From NCBI GenBank assembly GCA_918026815.1, contig CAKJVC010000088.1, positions 1,488,001 to 1,552,000 on the forward strand: 64,000 nucleotides of DNA. Direction: 5' to 3'. Positions within the stretch are counted from its first letter, which is position 1, and each line of letters opens with the position of its first letter. Origin of the DNA: Chalara sp. BL73. Lineage: Eukaryota > Ascomycota > Leotiomycetes > Helotiales. Both the position numbers and the translations under genes were made by a program. Positions 35,156-46,995 of this stretch are shown in pieces. Under the pieces are notes generated by a model. It searched no databases, was not told the DNA's origin, and saw only the letters and a list, made by a program, of their open reading frames with translations.

Positions 35156-36417
35156 CATAACAATATTATATATCACTTACCTTAAAAATACACTCTTATC
35201 TAGATAATTTGCAAATATTTAAATAAGACTATAAAATTAAAACTGAATATCTATATCAGTAAATTCTGGCGAGTATATAGAATTACCTTAGTGTCCTAAG
35301 TTAAGTTGAAGCGTCTATTACTTTGCAGAGTGCCTCAAAATTACTGCATGCGGTGGGCTTTGCCCGGGCGGTGACGCCGGCGCATATTTACTATAAGAGG
35401 GCTCTCAGGCCACAGCCAATCCTTGCCAGGACGTCCCATTTCCTGAAAGGTAGGGCGTCGGGGAGGTGGCATCTCGGTGGTGCCAAGAGCATAGCTACAA
35501 CAGATCTGCAAAGCCATTTTGGATGTCCAAAGACCGTAACTATTTCGCGTACCTGCCGAGTATGAAATATGTCTAAGACAGCCTCCTCATGCGGACCCCG
35601 GATATTGCTTTCCACTTTCTTCCTTAAATGAGTTCTCGCTGCTACGCAACCATCACCTATGCACTTAGAGAGGATATCAAATAAACCACTTACGACTATT
35701 CCGAATATAAGATCGTGTGGCATCTACGAGAACCAAGCGATGACTCCGAACGGTACATGCAGCAATGCAGCTGGCATGGCTGCCTTCGTGAGAGCAGACT
35801 GTAGCACACGAGAGTCGTACCAACAAAAAAACAACGCGAACTCTGTCGGATATCGAAGGTGGCTTTGTTGCTATCGGCAGCAGTCAGAATTGTGGAGGCA
35901 TTAAAGAATGGCTTGCGCTATGCAGACTATGACTGAACTGTCTTTTTTATTTGCGTCGGACTACCCACAGTAGGATAGAGAGCCAAATCCTGCGATATAC
36001 CAAGTCTTAGGGGCCACACAGTTGGTGTCCGCACGCACGCTACGCAGGTTTGGCCACCTAAAAGGGGAAGGCTAAGTCAAGTGGTAACAAGAAACACGGA
36101 ATCGATACCTAAATCACGCCACTCAATACTTGATGTGGGCAGGAAGGATAAGAAAAATAAAGGGTAGAAAGCCAAGTATGGTTCAAGAATTGAAAAGAAA
36201 TGCGTTTGGCCATACAATGCGAAAGCTCAAGATTGAACTTTCTTGTTAAACTAGAAGTTAATTTCAAAATATAGTTTAATTTTGAGAAGTTTATGGTCAT
36301 AATTAATAAGAAATTTGCAAAAGTGTGTAAGCCCCATGCTATGGTGAGGTATACCAAGAGGTGCTCTGAGTTGCTTACTCAAGAGAGGCGACACATGATA
36401 CAAAGACGTAGTTCTCT

Positions 36418-37504
36418 CTAGTAAACGTCTGCCCTAAATGACGGCACGTTGAATCTAGCCGGTCCCCCGGTGAATGCTTCGGTGCCAAACTGATAAACTG
36501 TTTTCGAGGCGTTAGCTAACGTCAAACTTCTCACTGACAGGGCAATGACTCCACGATCGTCGTATGATCTGAGTGATGGCACTTACTCAACAAGTATTGA
36601 TTGGAGGCCGGGAAAGCATAGTTGTTAGTCAGATAGTTGAAGAACTGCTTGACATCGGCACTGAACGAGCTTATCGGCGGACTCGTAGCCACGAAGCTGT
36701 ATACCTTCATTGCGCCGTTATAGCCGAAGTACAAGTTGAATGAATAGCCAGCTAGCGTCACCGTTGCTATAGGCGATCCAGTCGAGGTGATAGGCCAGAC
36801 GTCGCCGTAGCGGCCGAGCCTATGAATGAGGTGTCAGTGGCACAGGGTAAAAGCGCTCGTGATTGTGCGAGTACTTACCAGATCATTAGTTCATATTCGC
36901 CATTATAGTTGACATGGTTCGCATCAGGGTGGGTGAATATGTCATAGGCAACGTTCGCACGGATATTAGTCGTGTCATAAGTCCATGAGACGGTAGTAGG
37001 CAGGCTACCAATATCGCTGATCTTCTTGCGTGTAAATTGGCGTCCAGCGTAGATATAGCTCTTGACGGTGTTTGCGTCGCCCGCCCACGTCCAGGTAGAG
37101 CTAAAAGCGACACTAGAGCCAGACGCACCGTTGTAGTATGTGCATTGGGAACCTGAGGTGGCCGTGCTGATGCCCCAGAGGTTGTTCAAAATGTCGTACC
37201 CATTAGCTGACAGGTAGGCGTACTGCGAGCATAAAGGTGTTCCAGTTTCAGCCGTCACGGAGACTGGAGGAGCTTTGATCTCAGTATGTTCTTGCTACAG
37301 ACGGTTTCTCAAGGATACAAAAGTTGTGAGTAAAGTTTCGAGAATGCGCACAGACGCGGCACTCCCAAAATTGAGCTTGTAAATCAAGTTAAAAAGGGGT
37401 GTCAACTACTTACCATCTGTTCCTGTTGTCGGGGTGACAACAGGGTTAGCGAGAGCAGTAGGTGCAATGGCCAAGATAGCATTCGCCATCATGGTGAACT
37501 TCAT
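36418..37504 (-). CDS. glycoside hydrolase family 12 (endoglucanase/xyloglucanase)
   Basis: Four exons, 37504-37414, 37272-36879, 36819-36587 and 36497-36418; introns of 141, 59 and 89 bp, all in phase; 265 aa. The signal peptide is [19 protein letters not shown]. The GH12 nucleophile lies in [20 protein letters not shown] (Glu158) and the acid/base in [11 protein letters not shown] (Glu246), both required splices. [17 protein letters not shown] is also typical. A secreted retaining enzyme that cuts beta-1,4-glucan or xyloglucan in plant cell walls; the exact preference cannot be read from sequence. No carbohydrate-binding module. It indicates a plant-biomass-using lifestyle. Confidence 0.94.
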
Positions 37505-39866
37505 CGTGAAGTAAAGATATTGTTGCGATGCTGATCAAGGCTTTGAGGTGCACCCACAGTTTTAAATTTTGAAGCTTGTTGGTAGCTAAACATAAGGATA
37601 TGCTGGTGCTTCATCTCCTTATGTATTCGACAAGATATACAAGGACATCAACTAGTGACCACTGACGGCCAATGTGTGAGAGATTCTACAATATCCGTTC
37701 TCCTCAGATTTCTGTGGTTTTCTCTCATGAAGTCGCGGAGTGCCTGCCTCCGCCTCGAGGTGGTTATGAGCATAGTATAAACATAATAATCAAAAGGGGT
37801 CGGCCCGAACGATGAAGGCTTGGCGGTAGTCAACGCTGCAGCTCCGCATTTAACAATGGCCCAAGCAGCGAAGGGATGATATGCCAATTTCTGGATTCAT
37901 GGATTTCGGTTAGTTCTAGGGTAGAGCCAAGCCTTATTGTCTACAGGACCGTAGTATCGGTCTCTTGTTGAGGTTGGCGTCATCGGGTATTCTGCTTATC
38001 GGACCGCTGGTAATCTGATGAACCATCGAAACACTTGAAGCTGCCAATGACGGTAAGTCATCACGCCTGTTTTACGGCCCAGTGTTCAGCACAATGAAAT
38101 GCACGACTAATATGGGGAAATTAAAAATCTTCCCCAGATCTATGTCACGAGGGACACTGCAACTCTATGAGCAGGGGCTCCAAAGATGGCGCTGCAGTAA
38201 AACTTTACCCAAGCACTCATACAGTACTCAAGTCATCAGTGGTAACTGCCTCTATGGCGGAAAATTCCGCCCGGATTGAGCATTCCTCCAGTACGACACG
38301 ATGTTTTTCCGTATGCAGGTCGATGGAATCAAAGAGACCGAAGTCATTCTGCGGATGTGGCTTTTTTAGTTGGCCTCGAAAGCCGTCATATTGTGTAATA
38401 ATGCTTCGTTCCCCTCACTTGAGGAACTGATGGCTCTCTGATGCGTCAATCTTGCTATTCAATCTATGTACTGACCAAACATGCAGGGGACGATGGAACC
38501 GTAGCTTTGAATACAAAATTTTCAGAAACCGTGCTAATAGGTGTGCTTAATATCCGGTCACCAAAAGTTTGAGAGCGGTCTAGAGGAGGAAAACAAGCGT
38601 TTTATTAGTTGCTACGCGTATATCCAGTATACATATCAACACCACTCTATTCTAAGGTAATACAATTCGAAAGCCAGTCGGTAATCTGAGACTATGTACG
38701 CTGTTCAAAAAATAGCAAGCTATTTAAGCTACTCGATGGGCAGCAGGCTAATTCTAGCGGACTATTCTGTAATCTGAAAAACTATTCCTGCAAGTATAAG
38801 GTATAAATCGACTTCCCCGTCTATCAAAGTTTCTAGGCAATTTGAGGCCTCCTTGCAGCGGAGAGTAGGGCCGCACTGCGTAAATATGATATTTTAAGGG
38901 ACTAATATAGATCATGTGTGGCCGATAGCGATGTGGCAATGACGTGAACGAAACGAAGCAGTTTAGCAACCTCTAGCAGAACTCCCATCCGGGATTACAT
39001 AGAACCGACTCCGATTAACCGCCGAATTTATTGCACTAGGTTGTAAAGGGTTTGGTCAACTCCTATAATCAATGAATAGCAATAACTCCAGGATACAACC
39101 TTTCCGATGTGCTCTAGACGTGACAGAAAACAAGCGGCATATCAAGACTCTTCCCTCCGTTTATGAACTCTCGCCAGAAAGTTGGCTATTGTATTCAGGA
39201 CGGCCACAACCAGCTCACTAGCCACATCTCGAAAGTTTCACTTCGCTTGAGGTTTCTACGATCAAGTAGTGAGAGTTTCAAGTAGTGCCTCTACTAGCGG
39301 CATACGGCCTTTACAGTCCAGTAATATGGGTTTTGCCTTCTTGGATTAGGTTCTTGTTTGGTATAAAGGGCAAAGCAGTTGTCTATATTATTCTTATCCG
39401 TCCTCAAAACTTGTTTAAAGACAAACAGCGAGGGAATCCACTTTTGCAAATTTTACGAGTCTGTCATTGGAAGCCGCAGCTGAGGCCTGAGTTGGCATTA
39501 TTCACGCTCTGGAAAGCTGCTTAGTTGGAGAAGGTCGTAAATATTAGGCTTCAAGCCATTTTCCCTTAAAAGCTCCAACCTCGTTGATTCGTGCTTCGCA
39601 AGGGACAGGACTCGGTTCTTATAAAGATGCTTAGAGATCATAAGGCTTTCAAGCTAGTTTGAGAGTTTACGACACACGTAAAGTACTCGCAGTGAATAAA
39701 TAAGTTTAGAACGGCCAGTTTGTAAATGGAATTCTCTAGGCACTCTAGTCTATCCGATCCCAGCAATCAGTTGCTGCCAATGATCGAAGCTCTTCGGTGG
39801 GGCCATTGTTGCTTGAGAATAGATCAAATACACAGCCCATATCTACGATTAGAAGTTCTTACTTTG
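37505..39866. other. gene-free region
   Basis: Nothing supported on either strand; only short frames without family features. Confidence 0.45.
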
Positions 39867-41632
39867 CTACACTGCGCTCAGTGTACTAGTATTCTTAGTC
39901 TCCAACCCCTTCTCAGACCCCTTCGTGTCATTTTGCTCTTCTTCCGAAGACTGAGCATCCTCCTCGGCCGCAGCAGAAGATCCGCCATACTTGGCTGCCC
40001 TCCGTCTGTCTCTCCAAGCAAGGAATTGGATGGTGCCGGTGACAATTATCAGTAAAATCTGAAGCACAATCGACCAAGTATATCCCTTGCGGGCCAATGG
40101 AAATTCTGTTGTCTTCCACACAAAATTTGGCGCGACCGCCTGCACGACATAGGCTAGATCATTGGCCGCTGCTACTAGCAGCGCTCTCTTCTCTGTGTCG
40201 GCGGAACACAACTCATTGATCCAGCTCAGAATCAGGGGACCGGCACCCATTCCAATGTTACTTAGCCAGAAAACAATCTTGCGGCCCTCAATATTCTCAT
40301 ACAGGGGCATTTGGCGCATGAGGACGGCAAAGACAAGCGTGATGACAGCGCCAGCCTGGATGAAAGGCCAGCGCGCGCCTCGGAACGGCCCGTCAGAGAG
40401 CCACCCCCAGATCAAGGCCATGCCGACGAAGATACCGGTAGTGGGTAGTGGTAGGTTGTTGATCTCCGGGACGCTGAAGGAAACACCAGGAACGGGAGCA
40501 GGTTTGGCATTGAAACTCTTCAGCCAATATCCCATGGCGAGCTGAGGAATGCCGTTATTCCAGACGACGTAGAGCAGTGGTAACAAGTAAGTATGCCAAC
40601 TCGATAGGATCTCCTTTACTCTGGCCTTTGTCCAAGGCCGTTTGCCAGCACGACCGATAGCTTGCATCCTCTTGACGGAGAGGACGTGCTCTTCTTGCGT
40701 CGTCCACCATGTTTTTTTACCACCTTGAGGGAGGTTGGGAAAGAACAGGTAGCCCATCACCGCGAGTGGTATCGTGATTATACCGTCGATGATAAAAAGC
40801 CAACGCCAACCCGCATGGCCGTGCACGCCATTGAGATTGGTATACGCAGCTGCCTGTAGGAATCCACTGAATAGTGATCCAATGGAGCCGGCAAGCCAGA
40901 ATACCATTGCGCGCTTGCCCAGCTCTTGAGGAGTGTACCATGATCCGAGCATATAGTGGATTCCAGGATAGAATCCAGATCTGTATCCATCAGATGAAAG
41001 CACCAGAATTTTCTGTGAGATGACTTACTCGAAAAGACCAACTAGGAAGCGAAGCGCATACAAAGCTCGGTAACTCTTTACGGCCGAAGTCGCAATGGTA
41101 GCGACACCCCAGCCCAGCTCAAGCTACGATGTGATGATTAGAATGATAGAAGCAAAACAAAATATAGTTGTGACATACAGAGGGAATCACCCAGCGGGGC
41201 GACACACGTGTTAGCAGCAGGTTTGACGGGATTTGGCCGATTACATAGCCCACTGTCCAAATAGAGACAGCCGTTACCAGCTCGTTGCCGTGCATGCTTA
41301 AGTCCTCTCGCATGCCGCTGAGGAAGGCATTGTTGATGTTCATCTGATCCAAGTTCTTGAGGAAGTATCCGATCTAACGAGCTGTAAGTAAGAGGTCCTT
41401 CTTGTCTACTTTGGAGAGTACTTACTGAGGCAAAGGTGAGTACAAAGGCATCCACTTTGAATAAGAGCTTTCGTTGGTCAGAGGGCAGATCCCACGTATC
41501 CCATAGATAACCCTTCCATGTCCTTATGGGTTTCACAATGAGCGTTTCCTGGGAATCGTTTGGCCCGGACTCCACATCCCGAGACACAACAACATCGGCT
41601 GAGTCGACGCGCTTCCTACCTGTATGGCTCAT
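39867..41632 (-). CDS. MFS carrier, allantoate/pantothenate (ACS) family
   Basis: Four exons, 41632-41426, 41373-41179, 41123-41029 and 40980-39867; introns of 52, 55 and 48 bp in phase; 536 aa. About 12 membrane segments are visible. Family hallmarks are DQRKLLFKVDAFVLTFAS, then IGYFLKNLDQMNINNAFLSG, VGYVIGQIPSNLLLTRVSPR, LELGWGVATIATSAVKSYR and SGFYPGIHYMLGSWYTPQEL. This is the anion:cation symporter group that includes Dal5, Tna1 and the pantothenate carriers Fen2/Liz1. The long loop with WWTTQEEHVLSVKRMQAIGR and the LKxLDQxNI start resemble the Liz1/Fen2 branch most, by memory. Plasma-membrane proton symport of a carboxylate vitamin or nitrogen compound is inferred. The C-terminal tail is acidic and Ser-rich. 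Confidence 0.92.
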
Positions 41633-43787
41633 CGTGGTGGGAATGAGATTAGGGTGCTTGACATGAGCGAAAATCTCGTCTCCTGCTATTTCTTTTGCTA
41701 TCTGATTGCAAACGTGGACTACTTATCTATTGGAAAGTACACTAGGGTATGCATGTAGTGCATGTGGTCATCACTCCTGGTAATCACGTCAATATACAGT
41801 CCCATTATCCAACTTATAGATTCAATACAATGTCATTCCCCTTATATGGAATTCTGCGGAGACCGGTCTAGGCCGAGAATAATTCCCTCTTTTTTTTTGT
41901 ACCGTTTTGTTGCCTCATTGTTGATTTGATAAATAAGCTATTGCCAAAGCCTGGGCGCATTGCACACAAGCAATTAAAAAGATGCCTTGAGGCGTATGGC
42001 GTTCATGGCATGTGTACCAAGAGGTGATGGATGCCATACAGAGCCCAATTAGCGATACCCTAGATAACCTTAAATGATTTTTTTGATTTTTTTTTTAATA
42101 TTATAGTAGTCGCTGGCTTGTTGATCCTCGGATCAATTATTCATAAGCGTTCAAAGACGCGTGTAAGAGTCGTTCATTCTATAGAGTGGCTCTTACGCAA
42201 TTAACTCTCCATATTGCGTTTTTTCTGCAAAGTTGGTGAAGCTGCACTTATGTCGATAGCCGTATCCACTATGTGGACCAACCCGACATTCAGGTGGAAG
42301 GAACTCGCAAAGATGGGGGTGACACTGCGTAGTACGTTGATGCCGAAGCGGAATATCGTTCGATAAGGACAATGCCAAGATACATATGGAGGGCAGATGC
42401 TTCTTTCTGGATATTGGGTCTTGGCATATAAGGCGGAGCAGATCCGAGATATATCATCCTGTTGCTTGAGGGCACATCCTAAATGGCCCTTTTCGTAATT
42501 AGAAACTAAAAATAATGTCTAGATTGTCCATGTGCTAATCAGCGCGCTTGCTAAGACTCTCGAGTGTAAATACTATGAGCCCTCGATGCATCAGAAAGCA
42601 AACATTTCTTTTATAGCAACGGAGATGAGATTTTAGGATCGACGGCATATGCCTAGGATAATATTGGGGCGAGTGGCAAGGTCTCTTGGTAATGAGATAT
42701 ATTTCTTGGGATCGAAAGAATATTCGCGAGATTGTGGAAGGCCTCGGCCAAGTGTACGGCAAAAAACTACAACTCGAGTGACGGGATTCCTTAGCGAATT
42801 ATACGACACTATGCACGCGATATCCACAACAGATCCTACTGATATATATGCATCCCCCACCTACGTACGACTACCCTATATTATTAACAGACAACGCTTA
42901 TTCCTGGACAGATGCGGGTGCTATTCTAGGCTTTACCAATATTACTTCTATCAAACGGTTAAACTTTACCTGAGAAGAGCCTTTCACAATATCAAGTATC
43001 GTAACACTAAGCCGGTAAATTCCGAAATTTTATACTGCACACGGGTTGGATAGATTAGGCAATGCCTTTTAGAGCGTCGAACCCAAGTGTCTAATGCATC
43101 TATTCTGGTCAAGTAAGGGGTGGGATGTAGCCATGCGTCGGCAAACAGGTCCTAGAGGCAGAGGTACTAGTTGTTTATGTATGGAGGACAAAGGATAGCA
43201 AGCGAAGAAGGATCTTCAATTGTATGTATCCTTTTTTGAGTGATGAGCAGGCATGCTAGGCGACGCTAGATGCTGAACTATCTTATTTGAAAGTCTGATC
43301 CCGCGGCTGTGGTTTGCCCAAGATGCTATGTGTAGTGTATGCTATCAAACGAAAACCAGTATCAAACGAATATGAATATGTAAACGCAGGTGCCGCGGCG
43401 TAGCAATTCAAGGAAGGGTTACTCGCACAAAACCTAATAATCGCAGCAGCACGAAAGTATATTCGCAAAACGCCAGTTGCATTACACCGCTGCGCTTTGG
43501 GCCTCATAAATGTTGGTTGAGACTGTCATAAGAAGCATCATATCGACGAAGATGAGATCCAGAACGTACAAATAAATGAGACCATGAGCGAATTTATTCT
43601 AAGTATTCAAAGTCTCATCAGGTAGCATGGAAATCTCTCTGTTGCCAATTGGTAGATTTGATTACTAGTAGAATATATCCTAATGTTTCTAGGTATTCTA
43701 AAGGAGCAAGCAGTTGACAATTTTTATTTAATTATAACGGCTTCTTCTTAAACCCTAAATCTTTCACATCCGCTGGCCGTAGCAAGC
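41633..43787. other. gene-free, AT-rich region
   Basis: Nothing supported. It includes T-rich runs near 41.89 and 42.08 kb. The plus-strand frame at 42649-43053 lacks family features. Confidence 0.45.
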
Positions 43788-44604
43788 TTACGCGACTAGC
43801 AGATACGTCCTCTGGGAGAGAATCTGCTCGTAATGTGCAGCGAAGGTAGATGAACCCATGCTCCTGCCTCCCGCCTTTTCGGCGATCGCATCATGGTCAA
43901 CTCTGAATCCCAGGTATACCTCATTGAACCGGATATTCGTATTTTCTAACTCTCGACACGCTACTTTAGCCATGGAAAACAGCCCTCCTTGCGCAACCGC
44001 TATTGCGCGCCGGCCCACTACCGACAGTTAGTATTACTGGACAAATTTAGATATCACACTTCCTACGCCGTTATTACCGGCTGCACCAGTCACTAAGGTT
44101 CAGGTGGATCTGGGCCATTTCTGCTTAAGAAGATAAGTTATCGTCGCACGATATGCAACTTAAGAAGTTAGTATTCACCACGTGTTTGCACTTACGGGGT
44201 TTCTTGCAAAAAATTACTCTCTAGAGCAATATTCATTACCTGCCTAAACGTAGCTGGGTCTAAGTTGTGAATTGGCGACGTATTTCTGAGACTTCCAACT
44301 AATTAAGGTTTAACAGAAGTTCGCCAAGTCAATCATCTGTGTGAGTTACCTGCAGAGTAGACGTAGTGAAACGATGGCAGCTCGCCTTTCCGAACACGAT
44401 CAGCAACGGCTGCAATGCCAGATGCCGATGTAATATCAGCTTCTGCTACCGTGATCCATGTCTGGTTCTGATCTCCTCAAAGAGCTTGCGTTCGCTCGCC
44501 TGATTTCGTACAACGGCCAAGACGTTACGAACAGAGTTTATGGCAGTTCTGACAGCAGGGGCACCAATATTACCGGTCGCACCAACAACAAGAACGGTCT
44601 CCAT
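43788..44604 (-). pseudogene. inactivated SDR/NmrA-like NAD(P)-binding oxidoreductase
   Basis: The start ATG at 44604 reads METVLVVGATGNIGAPAV, a Rossmann GATGNIG motif. After KLFEE (about 44.47 kb) the frame breaks and the homologous reading resumes one frame over (TWITVAEADITSASGIAAVA ... LPSFHYVYSAG). Intron-like sequence and a further block (SPIHNLDPATFRQVMNIALE) follow. Then AYRATITYLLKQKWPRST is interrupted by an in-frame TGA at 44102-44100 exactly where a Trp is expected, before TLVTGAAGNNGVG. The last block reads AVAQGGLFSMAKVACRELEN and NIRFNEVYLGFRVD, ending at 43788. All the parts of a short-chain reductase are in order, with at least one frameshift and one nonsense change. Recent loss is likely because the protein similarity pattern remains clear. 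Confidence 0.6.
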
Positions 44605-45441
44605 AATTGAATTAGGTCTTCTGAGCCTCTTACGCACATTACAAAATACATTCGTAGTATGCCAAGAACGTGGCATGCCGATTTGTACACAGCGCTTCGG
44701 AAAACAAGCCGGTCAGATCGACTTTCCGGGGAACTATCGGAGTCAAAAGTATATCGCATCATGGCGTTAGTATTAAACTACCGTATAAATCCGAGAGTTA
44801 ATCATTGAAGGCACTGGAGAAAAATTGTGATCCCGGTTATTGGCCTTCTCTAAATCACAACTACAGCAGGTAATGCGCCGCCTCATCCATCCCATTGCTC
44901 CGTGTAAAGAAGTGAGATAGAACCTAATCTGCCACCCTCGCATATTCGGGCATTCCTTGCCACCATCTCTGCGCCGACGGTATTTTTAAGCTTGATTTTT
45001 ATTAGACAATCCACAGTGTTGTTAATAATAACCGTTATGAGATTCGAATGTCTGCCATCCCTGCACCTTCTAAGTCACACTCTCTTTATCGCTCTCTCTT
45101 TACTAAAAGTGGCACAGGAATCATGGATCCAGGACCTTGCTGTGTTAAAATTTTGAGATATTGAGGTCTAGTATCGGAAGAAGGTATTCCATACATTCTC
45201 TTGGCTGTCAGCGGCACTCAGTCCTCATGAAGCAATATTTGAGGCATACAAGAACTTCGCGTTATACAGGAACTCTGTCAGAAAGGTGTGAGGTTAAGGT
45301 ATGTCATCGAAATATCGGACAATATGGTATGTAGACCAGATGTACCAATTTATAACAGATCTACGTCCGCATTGATATTCTAATTCCACTGGGAAAACAT
45401 TTGTGCTCACCATGCTAGACTCCCACATATTTGCTTAGCTG
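44605..45441. other. gene-free stretch
   Basis: Nothing supported; it contains the 5' flank of the broken reductase and the 3' flank of the epoxide hydrolase gene. Confidence 0.4.
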
Positions 45442-46533
45442 TCAAAGTACACTTCTTACCCACTTCCCTTCAAAAAAGTCTTTCAATATACGATTCGTCT
45501 CCTCAGCTTTCTCAAGCATGATCCAATGACCAGCCTCCAAATCTATAACTCTCAATCTTCCTCCTTTCTCTCCTCCTTCAACTACAGCATTCATACCCAC
45601 TTTCGCCTTGTCGCTTAAACATACCTTATCCTTACTTCCCGTCAGCATCAGCGTCTCTTTCGTCAACTTCTGCTTAATCGCCCCAGCCTTCAAAGCAGAT
45701 ATCTCTTCGTCGATTCCGACATTGTCAAGTCCACGGCGATACCATATGCATGGCGCAGTATAATCGTTGCCGAACACATCATGATGATGGGCCTTTGATG
45801 CTACAGAAACGTAAGGGGCCAGAGGGACGAGTTCGTCAGACTCTATGCTAGGTTTTGTGCCGCCCAGAGGTGCAAATTTGGTTCCCCAGATGTCCGCTTC
45901 ATCGGGGAAGACCAAATGAAAGAATGACTCCCACTACTCAGATCAGCTTCTTTCCTTTTCTAGGCACTGCGATGTGGAAATGAGGAGTGAACTTGCATGA
46001 TCCCCAATGATCTTTCCCGCACCTTCACTAGCTAAGAAAACCTGATATCCAAACAGCTCATAACCTAATTTCTTCTTCGTGGCCCTGTTGATCCCATGCA
46101 CATCTAGCTTTCTCCCAGGCGGACTGAAGCCCACACTCATAAACACCAACTTCTCGATCCGATCTTCGTACCATGTCACTAGGTTGCTCAGCAAGTAAGT
46201 GCCCCAGTCGTGGGCAATACCTATCACGGACTTGAGATTCTCGTGCTTGAGAATAGCAACTATGTCGTCAGCCATGGATTTCCCGACATAGAGGGCCACA
46301 TCGAGCGGCCTACTGGTGCCGCCGTAGCCCAAGCAGTCTGGAGCGAGGATCCCGTAGCCTTGGCTGCTGAAGAATTCGATTTGAGGTTGCCATTCATGAG
46401 ATGTGGCTGGGAAGCCATGGATGAAGAGTAGTGTGGGTTTGCCTGATCGTAGAGGCGGGGGGAGGTGAATATATGCGTATGTCAGGTTCTTGCCTAGGAT
46501 CTGAAGTGTTTTGTTTGGTTTGAGAATTGCCAT
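45442..46533 (-). CDS. epoxide hydrolase-type alpha/beta hydrolase (GC-AG intron)
   Basis: Two exons, 46533-45997 and 45933-45442; 342 aa. The 63-bp intron (45934-45996) starts with GCAAGT rather than GT; it is the only junction nearby that keeps phase (GDH|WESFFHLVF). The alpha/beta-hydrolase core shows the oxyanion HGFP (39-42), nucleophile Asp109 in IGIAHDWGTY, acid Asp281 in TGSKDKV, and base His315 in EAGHWIML. The conserved lid tyrosine appears in CIWYRR (Tyr244). These residues match soluble epoxide hydrolases, which add water to epoxides to give diols. Cytosolic; probable roles are detoxification or secondary metabolism. Fluoroacetate dehalogenase-like activity is an alternative because the cores are similar. 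Confidence 0.86.
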
Positions 46534-46995
46534 AGTGATACATGAGGTAACGAGTCACATGTGCTTTGTCAAAGGTTTTCTAAATGCCCATACTCGTTAC
46601 AGAACAAGCCGATGAATGAGCCCAATGAGTAATCAAGAGTATAGGAAGAGTGAGTAACACCTTGAGGTTCTTTAAAAAAGAACCTATCTGTAGCACCCCT
46701 GACACGGCTTTAGTGACTGGCAGGAAGAAACAACAATTACTTCGCGTATATTGTTATTCACGAACCCTGAGATTTGTTTCAATTCAAGATTTTAAATAGC
46801 CACCAAATGCATTCGATATGCTGTTTCTCATCAATCTCCATTGGGCTCGGCAATCCGGTAAGACGAGATGAGGGGTTGGTCACGTGTGCCAGCTACCCCT
46901 GACTTGGAGAGCTATCACTATGAAGATCAGCAGGTCACCTATTAGAATTGGATGTTATTCTTCTCATCTACCTAATTATGCTAACCAAGCCAGTC
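46534..46995. other. short intergenic stretch
   Basis: Nothing recognisable; 5' flank of the hydrolase gene and 3' flank of the sugar carrier. Confidence 0.4.

Larger units (their letters stand above)
33787..36417. other. long gene-free region with an AT-rich island
   Basis: No supported gene. About 34.93-35.33 kb is markedly AT-rich and carries AAAAAGCTTTTT and two copies of TTTATTATAAAAA. Open frames at 34427-34882 and 35391-35723 (both minus) have no family features. Confidence 0.45.

Noticed and set aside
35391..35723. Minus-strand 110-codon frame
   Set aside because: No family features or supporting splice sites; borders an AT-rich island.
42649..43053. Plus-strand 134-codon frame
   Set aside because: Arg/Tyr-rich translation of AT-rich DNA; considered a transposon fragment but no motif supports that.
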